Shown piece after piece: positions 19,076 through 28,257 of a stretch of 56,790 nt of DNA (the first letter of the stretch is position 1; every line of letters begins with the position of its first letter). The position numbers were made by a program, and so were the translations under genes. The DNA comes from Streptomyces sporangiiformans (GTDB taxonomy: Bacteria; Actinomycetota; Actinomycetes; Streptomycetales; Streptomycetaceae), in assembly GCF_005768555.2 (NCBI RefSeq), contig NZ_VCHX02000049.1, forward strand, positions 290 to 57,079. Direction: 5' to 3'. The notes under the pieces are model-generated. The model was not told where the DNA came from. It was given only the letters and a program-made list of their open reading frames with translations, and searched no databases.

Positions 19076-19510
19076 CTACCCGCCTGAGGGCAGATCGGTG
19101 CGCGGAGCGGAGGCCAGATGCACGCCGACCCTCTTGACCAGCAACGTCATCTCGTACGCGACCTGCCCGACATCCGAGTCGGCGGCCGCGAGGACGGCGA
19201 GGCAGCTGCCGTCGCCGGCGGCCGTGACGAACAGGAAGGCGTCATCGAGCTCGACGATCGTCTGCCGGACACTGCCCGCCTCGAAGTGGCGGCCGACGCC
19301 CTTGGCGAGGCTGTGGAATCCGGAGGCGACGGCAGCGAGGTGTTCGCCGTCCTCCCTCGTCAGGTCCTTGGAGACCCCCGTGGCGAGACCGTCGCCGGAG
19401 AGCACGACGGCCTTGTGGATGCTGGCGACGCGATCCACCAGGTCGTCGAGGAGCCAGTTGAGTTCGCCGGATGCCTTGACGGTGTGGCCGGCGGCCTTCG
19501 GTGCGGTCAT
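19076..19510 (-). CDS. cvnB: Conservon protein CvnB (roadblock/LC7)
   Basis: A 144-residue roadblock/LC7 domain protein, the B component of a conservon. The signature ELNWLLDDLVDRV leads the domain, followed by HKAVVLSGDGLATG and a long alternating helix-strand pattern. Roadblock proteins of this type act as partners or activators of small GTPases, here CvnD. The ATG overlaps the cvnA stop by four bases (ATGA) and is preceded by AAGGGGGA, so translation is coupled to cvnA. Confidence 0.9.
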   Translation of the reverse strand: MTAPKAAGHTVKASGELNWLLDDLVDRVASIHKAVVLSGDGLATGVSKDLTREDGEHLAAVASGFHSLAKGVGRHFEAGSVRQTIVELDDAFLFVTAAGDGSCLAVLAAADSDVGQVAYEMTLLVKRVGVHLASAPRTDLPSGG

Positions 19511-22476
19511 CGACCGTCCCCCTTAGTCGTTCCTTGTGCTGTGCCGTCCTGGGCCTCGTCGCCCGCGGCGTTCTCCTCGCGGCCGCGCTGCCAGCCTCGC
19601 TGCAGCGAGGCCATACGGCTGCGCACCTGGTCGGCGTCGCGCTCTTCGGGCTCCTTCCCGTCCCCGGCGCCGGCTGTGTCGCGATCGGTGCGCCGGTCGG
19701 GGCCGTCCCTCAACTGTGGCGCCAGGCTGGCCTGGCGTACGCGGCGGGGCAGTGGGGCCGTGCCGCCCTCTCCTGCCGGGATGCTGGGGCGGCTGTCGCC
19801 CGCAGCGGTGCCGCCGGGCGGTGTGCGGCTGGGGAGGAGCGGGGCGGCGTCACCGGCGGCCGGTTCGGCGTCAAGCCGTGCGGCGTCGCCGGACTCGGCT
19901 GTCCCGTCCTGCGGTGCCCTGCCGGGCTCCTCGCGACGGTTCGCCGGTTCGGCGCCGCCGTCGGGCCGGCCATCCGCCTCGCCGCGGTGCGCCGCCGACG
20001 AGTCCGCCGTTTCCCGGCGCGCCGGCAGCCGTCGGGCCGCTCGCGAACGCTTGGGCAGCTTCGGCAGCTCCTCGAGCACGCCCGGCCGTTCGACCCCCTC
20101 GAGCGCCCCTGAGGCCGATTCCGTCGGCTTCTCGGCTTCCACGGGCTCGGAGGATTCCGCACGCCGCGGCTTCGTCTGGGTCACGGGGCGGCCGTGCGAG
20201 CTCACGAGTTTGGGCGTCCTGCGGCGCGGGAGCGGCACGGGGTCGCCCGGATGATCGCCGTCGCCCGGGCGGGCCGGTTCGCTGGGGGCCTCGGGCGCCT
20301 GCTGGTGCTGCTCGCCCGGTATCGGGACTCCGGCGATGGAGCGGCGCGGGCGGAAGATGCCGCCGCGTTCGCTGTCCTCGTCGCCGAGGGCGCCCGGGAA
20401 AGCGCCGCCGAGGGCACCCAGGTCGACGGGAGCCTCCAGCTCGACCGGCCCGTCCAGGATGGAGGCCGGCAGCCCGGGGAGCTGATCGGAGGCTTGAGGG
20501 AGCGCGTTCGTACGGTTCTCGTCGTCCTTTTTCGCGGAAAGCGCGCGGTCGAGGCGGAAGCCCACGCCGTTGGTGTCGGGCACGTCGTCCGTCAGCAGCG
20601 CGTCGGGGATGAAGACCACGGCGGTGGTCCCGCCGTACGGGGACGGCTGCAGGGAGACGCGTACGTTCTGCCGCTGGGCGAGGCGGCTGATCACGAAGAG
20701 ACCGAGTCGGTCGGTGTCCGACAGCTCGAACTCCGGGGTCTCGGCGAGCCGCAGGTTGGCGTCGAGAAGCGCCTCGGGGGCCATGCCCAGACCGCGGTCG
20801 TGGATTTCCAGCGTGAACCCGTTGGCGACGCGCTCGCCGACCACCTGGACGGCGGTGTGCGGAGGCGAGAACACCGTGGCGTTCTCCAGAAGCTCGGCCA
20901 CGAGGTGGGTGAGGTCGGCGACGGCCGGGCCGGTGACGGCCATACGCGGCAGTCGGCGTACCTCGACGCGCTCGTAGTCCTCGACCTCGGCGACGGCGGC
21001 GCGGACGACGTCCATCAGCTGGATGGGCTTGCGCCACTGCCGGGAGGGGGCCGCTCCGGAGAGGATCACCAGCCCCTCGGCGTGGCGGCGCATGCGCGTG
21101 GTCAGGTGGTCGAGGCGGAAAAGGTCGGCGAGTTCGTCCGTGTCCTCGGTTCTGCGCTCCATGGTGTCGAGCAGGGTGAGCTGCTTGTGGAGCAGTACCT
21201 GGCTGCGGCGGGCGAGGTTCACGAAGACCTCGGAGACGCCACCGCGCAGTTCGGCCTGTTTGACGGCCGCCTCGACCGCGGCGCGCTGAAGGGTGTTGAG
21301 GGCCTGGCCGACCTCGCCGATCTCGTTCTTGTCGTACTCCAGGCGCGGCACCTCGGTCTCCACGTCGACCTGTTCGCCCGCGGAGAGGCGGCGCATGACG
21401 CTGGGCAGCCGTACGCCGGACGCCTCGTGGGCCTCCAGACGCAGCCCGCGAAGGTCGCGGATGAGGCCGCGGCCGATGCGTACGGACATGAAGAGCGAGA
21501 TCAGCAGCGCGGCGAGGCCCAGCACGCCGGCGACGACTGCCTTGACGATGATGGCGACCGCCACGGGCTGGACGCGGTCCTGATAGCGGTCGTCCGCCTC
21601 GTTGCCGAGCTTGCCCAGCCCGTCGAGGACATGGCCTGCCGCGCTGTCCCAGCTTTTCGCGGTCACTCCGCTCGGGGAGCCGCCGGGTGTGGAGGTGATG
21701 ACGGCCTGCTCCGCCACGCGCAGCGGCGCGGTGTCCGCGTTCTTCCAGTAGCGCACGAAGCGTTCGCGCTCCGAGGAGGGCAGCAGCGGCAGGTTGATGT
21801 CGTACATGACGGTGCGCTGAGCGACGAGGTCGGCCACGTCGCGGGCCTCCTCGCGGGTGATCCGGCCGGCGACCAGGGCGGAGCCGAGCAGGGCGTCCTC
21901 GCGGGCGAGCAACTCGCGGGCACGCGACACATTGACGAGGGCACGGCCCTGCTTGTCCAGCTCCACCTCGTCGAGGACGTGGAGGTTGCCCATGAAGGCG
22001 TAGCAAGGGTCGACCAGCCGGTTGTAGAGGTCGAGCGCCTGGGTGCGGCTGACCGTTCCGTCCTCGACGCTCCGGCGCAGCGAGTCGATGCCGTCGAAGG
22101 CGTCCAGGACCGCGGTGAGGCGCTCCCCCAGCTCCGGGCCCATCTCGTCCCGCAGGTCGCCGTCCTTGGCGTTCTTGCGGATCTCCGCCATGGCTTCGTC
22201 GGTGGCGGTGCGGGTGCGGCGCAGATCGGCGAGGGCGTCGGAGGCACGTGGGTCCGCGAGGTAGACGAGGGTCTGACGGCGTTCGTCCTGCAGGACGCGG
22301 ACGACGTCCCCGGTGGGGTAACCGACCTTCTGCACAACGGAGGTCACGTTGAACAGCTGATTGGCCTCACGGCCCGTGAGTACGGTGGCGAAGCCCCAGA
22401 TCGCCGTCAGGGACACCAGCGGCACGAGGAGTAGCGCCACGATCTTCCGGCGGATGGACTTCCCGCGAAAGCGCAT
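19507..22476 (-). CDS. cvnA: Conservon sensor kinase-like protein CvnA
   Basis: A 989-residue membrane sensor. A transmembrane helix (about 14-34), an extracytoplasmic NIT-type helical domain (about 40-310), a second membrane helix (about 320-345) and a HAMP-like linker come first. The histidine-kinase ATPase domain follows, with N-box ELLENATVFSPP and G-box IHDRGLGMAPEA. The last 350 residues are proline- and charge-rich and probably disordered. I chose the ATG at 22476, preceded by GGGGGAGG; longer in-frame starts lack this. As in other conservons, the classical phosphorylated histidine is not obvious, so it may act without a normal response regulator. Confidence 0.9.
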   Translation of the reverse strand: MRFRGKSIRRKIVALLLVPLVSLTAIWGFATVLTGREANQLFNVTSVVQKVGYPTGDVVRVLQDERRQTLVYLADPRASDALADLRRTRTATDEAMAEIRKNAKDGDLRDEMGPELGERLTAVLDAFDGIDSLRRSVEDGTVSRTQALDLYNRLVDPCYAFMGNLHVLDEVELDKQGRALVNVSRARELLAREDALLGSALVAGRITREEARDVADLVAQRTVMYDINLPLLPSSERERFVRYWKNADTAPLRVAEQAVITSTPGGSPSGVTAKSWDSAAGHVLDGLGKLGNEADDRYQDRVQPVAVAIIVKAVVAGVLGLAALLISLFMSVRIGRGLIRDLRGLRLEAHEASGVRLPSVMRRLSAGEQVDVETEVPRLEYDKNEIGEVGQALNTLQRAAVEAAVKQAELRGGVSEVFVNLARRSQVLLHKQLTLLDTMERRTEDTDELADLFRLDHLTTRMRRHAEGLVILSGAAPSRQWRKPIQLMDVVRAAVAEVEDYERVEVRRLPRMAVTGPAVADLTHLVAELLENATVFSPPHTAVQVVGERVANGFTLEIHDRGLGMAPEALLDANLRLAETPEFELSDTDRLGLFVISRLAQRQNVRVSLQPSPYGGTTAVVFIPDALLTDDVPDTNGVGFRLDRALSAKKDDENRTNALPQASDQLPGLPASILDGPVELEAPVDLGALGGAFPGALGDEDSERGGIFRPRRSIAGVPIPGEQHQQAPEAPSEPARPGDGDHPGDPVPLPRRRTPKLVSSHGRPVTQTKPRRAESSEPVEAEKPTESASGALEGVERPGVLEELPKLPKRSRAARRLPARRETADSSAAHRGEADGRPDGGAEPANRREEPGRAPQDGTAESGDAARLDAEPAAGDAAPLLPSRTPPGGTAAGDSRPSIPAGEGGTAPLPRRVRQASLAPQLRDGPDRRTDRDTAGAGDGKEPEERDADQVRSRMASLQRGWQRGREENAAGDEAQDGTAQGTTKGDGR

Positions 22477-22906
22477 GGCCTCCCCCAGCTCGGCCCCCGG
22501 CGGCCGGGGGCACACACGTGCGTCAGCAAACGGCGTGAGCCTACTACTGAGGCACAGGGAACTCGAAGGCCCGTCCGGACGGAGTCCGGCCGCGTTCCCT
22601 CCGCGTCGAGAACGGGACATCCGGAGTTGTCCGTTCATTACGGGAGATTGCCTCCCTGCGTACGGCACACAACGCCGGGCTTCAACCCGTTCAAGGACCT
22701 GGTCAGTTGGCCGGAATTTTGCGTTCGTCGGGAATCTTCGGGGTACTTGGATCGTCTGTCTGTATGGGAGTTGGACGCGCGATCACATCAGACGCCACAT
22801 GCCGCACTCAGGTGGCATAAAAAGGCGCAAGCCGGGCAGCCAATGGGAAATCGGAGTCGCGTGAGACCCGGAGCGAAGCTGCTGGGCGGTGGGGAGTGAC
22901 GAGTTG
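22477..22906. other. 430-base divergent intergenic region (cvnA / membrane protein)
   Basis: No gene is supported here. It must contain the cvnA promoter on one strand and the membrane-protein promoter on the other. On the plus strand, GGGAAT-N18-GTC (22730-22756) differs by one base from the sigma-R type consensus GGGAAT-N18-GTT, but this is weak evidence. A+T-rich GGCATAAAAAGG at about 22814 is unusual in this DNA and could be near a promoter. Confidence 0.4.
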
Positions 22907-23461
22907 ATGGGCACGGCGGAGCGGCGTGAGACGACCGATGGGGGTCCCCCCGCTCAAGCGGAGACAAGAGCGGGCGCGGGTGCCGCGACAGCCGTGACGG
23001 AGCGGCGCGGCGAACGGGCTCAGGCACCGGATCGCGACAATTCGGCGGAGGAGCGCCAAGAGCGGGCGCGCTACAGGACGTTGTGGGTCGAGGAGCCCGC
23101 GGACAGACGGCGGCTGCCCGATCCGGTGCGCACATCCGCGGTACGGGCCGTCATCATCATCGCCGTCACCCTGATCCAGGCGATGGTGGCCTTCCTGTCG
23201 ACGCTGGCCGGTTCCTGGCTCGCGTTTCCCATGGTGCTGAGCAGCGTGGTGAGCACAGTGGTGGCCACCTGGGGTGCGCTGGACGTATGGGTCACACGCC
23301 AGGTGTGGAACCAGCGCAACGGCGTGGTGTCCATGCCGAGCAGCACGGCGCGGGCCCTGCGGCGCGAGCGGCGCAAGGCCCGGCGCCAGGAGCGGGCGAG
23401 GGACCGGGCCAAGGAGCGGATACGCCGGCAGGGCGGCGCGGGGCAGTTGTCGCACTCCTGA
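22907..23461 (+). CDS. Small membrane protein with charged tails
   Basis: A 184-residue protein I cannot name. The first 75 residues are hydrophilic and probably disordered. Two hydrophobic helices follow (about 82-105 and 108-128), and the C-terminal 45 residues are very rich in arginine and lysine. The basic tail is expected in the cytoplasm and could bind nucleic acid or acidic lipids. The start is the ATG at 22907, behind GGGGAG; the GTG 18 bases upstream is an alternative. It is divergent from cvnA, a placement that suggests, but does not prove, a link to the conservon. Confidence 0.75.
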   Translation: MGTAERRETTDGGPPAQAETRAGAGAATAVTERRGERAQAPDRDNSAEERQERARYRTLWVEEPADRRRLPDPVRTSAVRAVIIIAVTLIQAMVAFLSTLAGSWLAFPMVLSSVVSTVVATWGALDVWVTRQVWNQRNGVVSMPSSTARALRRERRKARRQERARDRAKERIRRQGGAGQLSHS

Positions 23462-23469
23462 GAGGCGGT

Positions 23470-23489
23470 GCCGCACTTCCGGGTGCGGC
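23470..23489 (+). terminator. Hairpin after the small membrane protein
   Basis: GCCGCAC-N6-GTGCGGC, seven perfect pairs, begins nine bases after the stop codon. It is a likely terminator, without a T-tract. Confidence 0.7.
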
Positions 23490-23928
23490 CCCCACCTCAC
23501 CGGGCCGTCGTTGCCGCCACCGCGCTTGCCCCGCGCCCCAGTTCGCGTCTGGCGCGCAGGAGAACCGGCGGGGGCGGTCCACAAAGAGCACCGCAGTCAT
23601 AGCGGCCTTCGCGCTCGTACAGGGCGAGGAGGCCGCGCGCGTCCGGCGCCCTTCGTCGCACACCACACCCGTCGTGCAGCGCGAGCGCCAAGCCCGCCGG
23701 CCGTGCGGTGTTGGGGCGGGGGCCGATGTGTGGACCCCGGTGAGTAGCGGCCGGAGAGGGAGGCACCGACCACGGTCACGGTCCTCGTGCGCGCGCCCTT
23801 TTGAGGCTCGGGACGGCGCGGCGCGCGGGGAGGCACCGCCGTTGAGGGGCCGTCAAGATCCCGGCCAAGGTCTCGCTCAAGGAATTATGGAGAGCCCGCT
23901 CGAGCGACCAAGGACCGAGGAGAGCACG
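23490..23928. other. 439-base gap with no supported gene
   Basis: Open frames exist on both strands but are rich in arginine, proline and alanine and have no ribosome binding site or recognisable domain, so I treat them as spurious. The stretch could be decayed coding sequence. A promoter for the sarcosine oxidase gene is expected near its right end. Confidence 0.4.
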
Positions 23929-25083
23929 ATGTCCCCCACATACGACGTCATAGTGATCGGCCTGGGCGGCATGGGCAGCGCCACCGCCCACCATCTGTCC
24001 GCGCGCGGCGCCCGCGTGCTCGGCCTGGAGAAGTTCGGGCCGGTCCACAACCGCGGCTCCAGTCACGGCGGTTCGCGGATCACCCGGCAGTCCTACTTCG
24101 AGGACCCGGCCTACGTACCGCTGCTGCTGCGCGCGTACGAGCTGTACGACGAGGTGGAGCGGGCCACCGGCCGGGACATCGCGACGCTCTGCGGCGGCGT
24201 GATGATCGGCCCGCCCGACTCGCTGACCATCTCCGGCTCGCTGCGCTCGGCCAGGCAGTGGGACCTGCCCCACGAGATGCTGGACGCCCGTGAGATCCGC
24301 CGCCGCTTCCCGACCCTGAACCCGCACGACGACGAGGTCGCGCTCTACGAGCGGAAGGCCGGACTGATCCGCCCCGAGAACATGATCGCGGCCCATCTCC
24401 AGCTCGCCACCCGGCAGGGCGCCGAGCTGCACTTCGACGAGCCGATGACCCGATGGGAGCCCTGCAAGGACGGTGTGCGCGTCCACACGGCGGACAACAC
24501 CTACACCGCGGGCCAGTTGGTGATCTGCCCGGGCGCGTGGGCGCCGCAGCTGCTCACCGATCTCGGGGTGCCGTTCACCATCGAGCGGCAGATCATGTAC
24601 TGGTTCCAGCCGACCGGCGGCGTCCAGCCCTTCGCGCCCGAGAACCACCCCATCTACGTCTGGGAGGACGCCGACGACGTCCAGATCTACGGCTTCCCCG
24701 CCATCGACGGCCCGGAGCTGGGCGCCAAGGTCGCGTTCTTCCGCAACGGCACCGAGTGCACTCCGGAGACCATCGACCGGACGGTCCACGAGCACGAGAT
24801 CCAGGCCATGGCGGACCACATGTCCCGCTGCATACCCGCCCTGCCCGGCTCCTTCGTCAAGGCCGCCACCTGCATGTACTCCAGCACGCCCGACGAGCAC
24901 TTCGTCATCGCGCGCCATCCCGCGCACCCGGATTCCGTGACCGTGGCCTGCGGGTTCTCCGGGCACGGCTTCAAGTTCGTGCCGGTCGTCGGCGAGATCG
25001 TCGCCGACCTCGCCCTGACGGGCACCACCGATCACCCGATCGACCTGTTCGACCCCCGCCGCCTCGCCACCGCGCCCGCCTGA
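23929..25083 (+). CDS. Monomeric sarcosine oxidase / N-methyl amino acid oxidase
   Basis: A 384-residue FAD enzyme that oxidises sarcosine or another N-methyl amino acid to the free amine, formaldehyde and peroxide. The dinucleotide-binding motif [15 protein letters not shown] opens the protein. [12 protein letters not shown] and the covalent-flavin cysteine C315 in [12 protein letters not shown] follow; its number is the same as in Bacillus MSOX. The C-terminal [15 protein letters not shown] is typical. The ATG at 23929 follows GAGGAG. Placed before a Rieske oxygenase remnant and choline/betaine genes, it would act at the end of glycine-betaine demethylation. N-methyltryptophan oxidase is a close alternative. 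Confidence 0.9.
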   Translation: MSPTYDVIVIGLGGMGSATAHHLSARGARVLGLEKFGPVHNRGSSHGGSRITRQSYFEDPAYVPLLLRAYELYDEVERATGRDIATLCGGVMIGPPDSLTISGSLRSARQWDLPHEMLDAREIRRRFPTLNPHDDEVALYERKAGLIRPENMIAAHLQLATRQGAELHFDEPMTRWEPCKDGVRVHTADNTYTAGQLVICPGAWAPQLLTDLGVPFTIERQIMYWFQPTGGVQPFAPENHPIYVWEDADDVQIYGFPAIDGPELGAKVAFFRNGTECTPETIDRTVHEHEIQAMADHMSRCIPALPGSFVKAATCMYSSTPDEHFVIARHPAHPDSVTVACGFSGHGFKFVPVVGEIVADLALTGTTDHPIDLFDPRRLATAPA

Positions 25084-25109
25084 GGAGTACCCACGCGAGG
25101 ACGACCCCG

Positions 25110-25457
25110 CTCTCTCCGGGCCCGCTCCGCCCGATGACGGAGGACCGCACGGTCGTCGAGTGCGACTGGATGTACGCTCCCGAGGTCGTCGAATCCGGAG
25201 CTGATGTGTCCAAATCAGTCGAACTGTTCCACCGTGTTAGCGTTCAGGACTTCGACGCCCGCGAGCGCACTCAGCCCGCCATGAGTTCGCGGGCCCACCG
25301 CTCGGGCGGCGTGCTGGTTCCCAACGAGCACCACATCAGCGCGTTCCGCCACTGGCTGGCACAGCGGCTCAGCACCGCGGACGGCACCGAGGGCGTCCCG
25401 GAGAACGCGATGAGCACGGAGAGCGGAGAGCACGGACAACGCGGAGAACGTACATAA
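25110..25457 (+). pseudogene. C-terminal remnant of a Rieske oxygenase alpha subunit
   Basis: About 115 codons resemble the last part of Rieske non-haem iron oxygenases of the glycine betaine/carnitine group: DRTVVECDWMYAPEVV, then RTQPAMSSRA and VPNEHHISAFRHWLAQRL. A full alpha subunit has roughly 370-450 residues, so the Rieske domain and most of the catalytic domain are missing. The similarity begins only 27 bases after the sarcosine oxidase stop, which suggests a deletion of the 5' part. An ATG at 25134 would give 107 residues, but a stand-alone function is unlikely. The assignment rests on remembered family patterns and should be checked. Confidence 0.65.
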
Positions 25458-25475
25458 GGCGAATGATCCCGTGCC

Positions 25476-25495
25476 GCTGTGAACCACATCACAGC
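25476..25495. promoter_or_regulatory. Perfect Crp-like site TGTGA-N6-TCACA upstream of choline dehydrogenase
   Basis: GCTGTGA and TCACAGC form perfect 7-base arms around six bases. This contains the classical CRP/FNR-family pattern TGTGA-N6-TCACA, and it lies 126 bases before the choline dehydrogenase start. Streptomyces has a Crp protein that recognises a related palindrome. Confidence 0.6.
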
Positions 25496-25621
25496 GTGCC
25501 CTGCTCATGAATGACGTGGGCAGTCATGGGCAGGCGCCCCACCCCCGTCTCGCGACCATCCGGTGGCTTCATCGGGCCGGGTACCCTCCCGGCACGCACG
25601 ACAAGGAGCAAGAAACCGAAT

Positions 25622-27166
25622 ATGGCCCAGCAGGAGACAGACGACTACGACTACGTGGTCGTCGGCGGAGGTACCGCGGGTTCTGTCGTCGCCTCCCGCC
25701 TCACCGAGGACCCGTCGGTCCGCGTGGCCGTCATCGAGGGCGGCCCGTCCGACGTGGACCGACCGGAGGTGCTGACACTGCGCCGCTGGCTGGGCCTGCT
25801 CGGCGGCGATCTGGACTACGACTACCCGACGACTCCGCAGCCCCGCGGGAACTCCCATATCCGGCACAGTCGCGCACGGGTGCTCGGCGGCTGCTCGTCG
25901 CACAACACCCTGATCAGCTTCAAGCCGCTGCCGTCCGACTGGGACGAGTGGGCCGAGGCGGGCGCCGAGGGCTGGGACGCGGCGTCCATGGACCCGTACT
26001 ACGACCGGCTGCTGAACAACATCGTCCCGGTCGACGAGAAGGACCGAAACGCGATCGCGCGCGACTTCGTCGAGGCCGCGCAGGAGGCCGTGGGTGTGCC
26101 GCGCGTCGAGGGCTTCAACAAGGAGCCCTTCCACGAAGGCGTCGGCTTCTTCGACCTCGCGTACCACCCGGAGACCAACAAACGGTCCTCCGCCTCCGTC
26201 GCGTATCTGCATCCCTTCCTGGACCGGCCCAACCTCCATCTTCTGCTGGAGACGTGGGCGCTCCGTCTGGAGACGGCCGGCGGCCGGGCCACGGGGGTAC
26301 ACGTCCGCGCCGAGGACGGTACGGAGACGACCGTCACCGCGGCCCGCGAGGTCATCGTCTGCGCGGGCGCGGTGGACACCCCGCGGCTGCTGATGCTCTC
26401 CGGCGTCGGCCCCAAGCGGGACCTGGAGGCGCTCGGCATCCCCGTCGTCCACGATCTGCCCGGCGTGGGCGAGAACCTTCTCGACCATCCGGAGTCGGTG
26501 ATCGTGTGGGAGACCCACGGCCCTCTGCCCGACAACTCCGCGATGGACTCCGACGCGGGCCTGTTCGTGCGCCGGGACCCGGCCGCCAAGGGCCCGGACC
26601 TGATGTTCCACTTCTACCAGACGCCGTTCACCGACAACCCCGAGCGCCTCGGCTACGAGAAGCCGCGGTACGGGGTGTCGATGACCCCCAACATCCCCAA
26701 GCCGAAGAGCCGCGGCCGTCTTTACCTCACCAGCGCCGACCCGGCCGTCAAACCCGCCCTCGACTTCGGGTACTTCACCGACGAGGACGACTACGACGGA
26801 CGCACCCTGGTGGACGGCATCCGCATCGCCCGCGAGATCGCCCGGACGGAACCGCTCGCCTCCTGGCTGAAGCGGGAGGTGTGCCCGGGGCCGGAACTCA
26901 CCGGCGACGAGGAACTCGGCGAGTACGCCCGCAAGGTGGCGCACACCGTCTACCACCCCGCGGGAACCTGCCGCATCGGAGCCGGCGACGACCCGCTCGC
27001 CGTGGTCGGTCCCGATCTGACGGTGCGCGGGCTGAGCGGTCTGCGGATCGCCGACGCCTCCGTCTTCCCGACCATCCCTGCCGTCAACCCGATGATCGGT
27101 GTCTTCATGGTCGGCGAGAAGTGCGCCGATCTGCTCACCCGAACCACCCCCGGAGACGATGCCTGA
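25622..27166 (+). CDS. betA: Choline dehydrogenase-like GMC oxidoreductase
   Basis: A 514-residue flavin enzyme of the glucose-methanol-choline family, probably oxidising choline to betaine aldehyde. The N-terminal FAD motif [16 protein letters not shown] is clear. VLGGCSSHN replaces the usual GGSSSIN of signature 1. ARHEV-type catalytic features appear near the end as [10 protein letters not shown] and [12 protein letters not shown]. The ATG at 25622 has AAGGAG 16 bases upstream, a little far. The stop shares one base with the next start (TGATG). Betaine transporter and aldehyde dehydrogenase genes follow, which supports the choline role. Confidence 0.82.
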   Translation: MAQQETDDYDYVVVGGGTAGSVVASRLTEDPSVRVAVIEGGPSDVDRPEVLTLRRWLGLLGGDLDYDYPTTPQPRGNSHIRHSRARVLGGCSSHNTLISFKPLPSDWDEWAEAGAEGWDAASMDPYYDRLLNNIVPVDEKDRNAIARDFVEAAQEAVGVPRVEGFNKEPFHEGVGFFDLAYHPETNKRSSASVAYLHPFLDRPNLHLLLETWALRLETAGGRATGVHVRAEDGTETTVTAAREVIVCAGAVDTPRLLMLSGVGPKRDLEALGIPVVHDLPGVGENLLDHPESVIVWETHGPLPDNSAMDSDAGLFVRRDPAAKGPDLMFHFYQTPFTDNPERLGYEKPRYGVSMTPNIPKPKSRGRLYLTSADPAVKPALDFGYFTDEDDYDGRTLVDGIRIAREIARTEPLASWLKREVCPGPELTGDEELGEYARKVAHTVYHPAGTCRIGAGDDPLAVVGPDLTVRGLSGLRIADASVFPTIPAVNPMIGVFMVGEKCADLLTRTTPGDDA

Positions 27167-28257
27167 TGTCCACGTCCATGACGAAAGAGGAACCGGTGCA
27201 GGACACCGCTCCCGTGTTCTCCGTACGCAATCTGTGGAAGGTCTTCGGGCCCAAGGCCGGGCGCATACCGGACGACGGCGAACTGGCGGATCTGTCGGCC
27301 GACGAACTGCGTCGGCGCACCGGCTGCACGGTCGCCGTGCGCGATGTGACCTTCGACGTACGGCAGGGCGAGGTCTTCGTCGTCATGGGCCTGTCCGGCT
27401 CGGGCAAATCCACCCTCGTGCGCTGTCTGACCCGGCTGATAGAACCCACCTCCGGCGCGCTGGAGATCGACGGCGAGGACGTCCTCGCCATGGACAAGGC
27501 CCGCCTGCGTGAGCTGCGCCGGCACCGGGCGGCCATGGTCTTCCAGCACTTCGGGCTGCTGCCGCACCGCTCGGTTCTCGACAACGTCGCCTACGGCCTG
27601 GAGATCCAGGGCGTGGACCGGCTCGAACGCCGTGCGCAGGCCATGAAGGTGATCGCCAAGGTCGGCCTCGACGGCATGGAGCACCGCCGTCCCACCCAGC
27701 TGTCCGGCGGCCAGCAGCAGCGCGTCGGACTCGCCCGAGCGCTCGCCGTCGACCCCGAAGTCCTGCTGTTCGACGAGCCGTTCAGCGCCCTGGACCCGCT
27801 GATCCGCCGCGACATGCAGGAGGAGGTCATCCGCCTGCACCGCGAAGAGGGCCGCACGATGATCTTCATCACGCACGATCTGAACGAGGCGCTCAGGCTC
27901 GGCGACCGGATCGCGCTCATGCGCGACGGGAAGATCGTGCAGTGCGGCTCCCCGGAGGACATCGTCGCCGCCCCGGCCGACGACTACGTACGGGACTTCG
28001 TCCGCGACGTACCCCGTGAGCAGGTCATCACCGCCCGCACCGCCATGCGTCCGGCGCGCGACGACGAGGCGGAGAGCGACGGCCCCGAGGTCACTCCGGT
28101 ATGCACGGTCGCCACCGCCATCGAGGCCGTCGCCCGCTCCGGCGCTCCGGCGCGGGTGGTCGACAACGGCAAGCTGCTCGGTGTCGTCGACCACGAGGCC
28201 CTGCTCGCCGTGGTGGCGGGTCTCGACAGATCGCCGAAGGCGGGTGCGGCCGCATGA
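27166..28257 (+). CDS. Glycine betaine ABC transporter, ATP-binding protein
   Basis: A 363-residue ATPase of the ProV/OpuAA family that powers uptake of glycine betaine or related osmoprotectants. The Walker A motif GLSGSGKST has its lysine at K81. The signature [10 protein letters not shown] and Walker [12 protein letters not shown] follow. A CBS-like region at the C-terminus, shorter than in E. coli ProV, probably senses ionic strength. An insertion of about 25 residues after the first strand ([13 protein letters not shown]) is typical of the family. The ATG at 27166 overlaps the choline dehydrogenase stop. The stop overlaps the permease start (ATGA). Confidence 0.92.
   Translation: MSTSMTKEEPVQDTAPVFSVRNLWKVFGPKAGRIPDDGELADLSADELRRRTGCTVAVRDVTFDVRQGEVFVVMGLSGSGKSTLVRCLTRLIEPTSGALEIDGEDVLAMDKARLRELRRHRAAMVFQHFGLLPHRSVLDNVAYGLEIQGVDRLERRAQAMKVIAKVGLDGMEHRRPTQLSGGQQQRVGLARALAVDPEVLLFDEPFSALDPLIRRDMQEEVIRLHREEGRTMIFITHDLNEALRLGDRIALMRDGKIVQCGSPEDIVAAPADDYVRDFVRDVPREQVITARTAMRPARDDEAESDGPEVTPVCTVATAIEAVARSGAPARVVDNGKLLGVVDHEALLAVVAGLDRSPKAGAAA

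Noticed and set aside
19871..22006. 711-residue frame inside cvnA
   Set aside because: Rich in R, P, G and A, with no ribosome binding site, and fully inside CvnA, which has all its domains.
22730..22756. GGGAAT-N18-GTC as a SigR promoter for the small membrane protein
   Set aside because: The -10 element has a mismatch and the site is about 150 bases from the start; listed only as a note in the intergenic entry.
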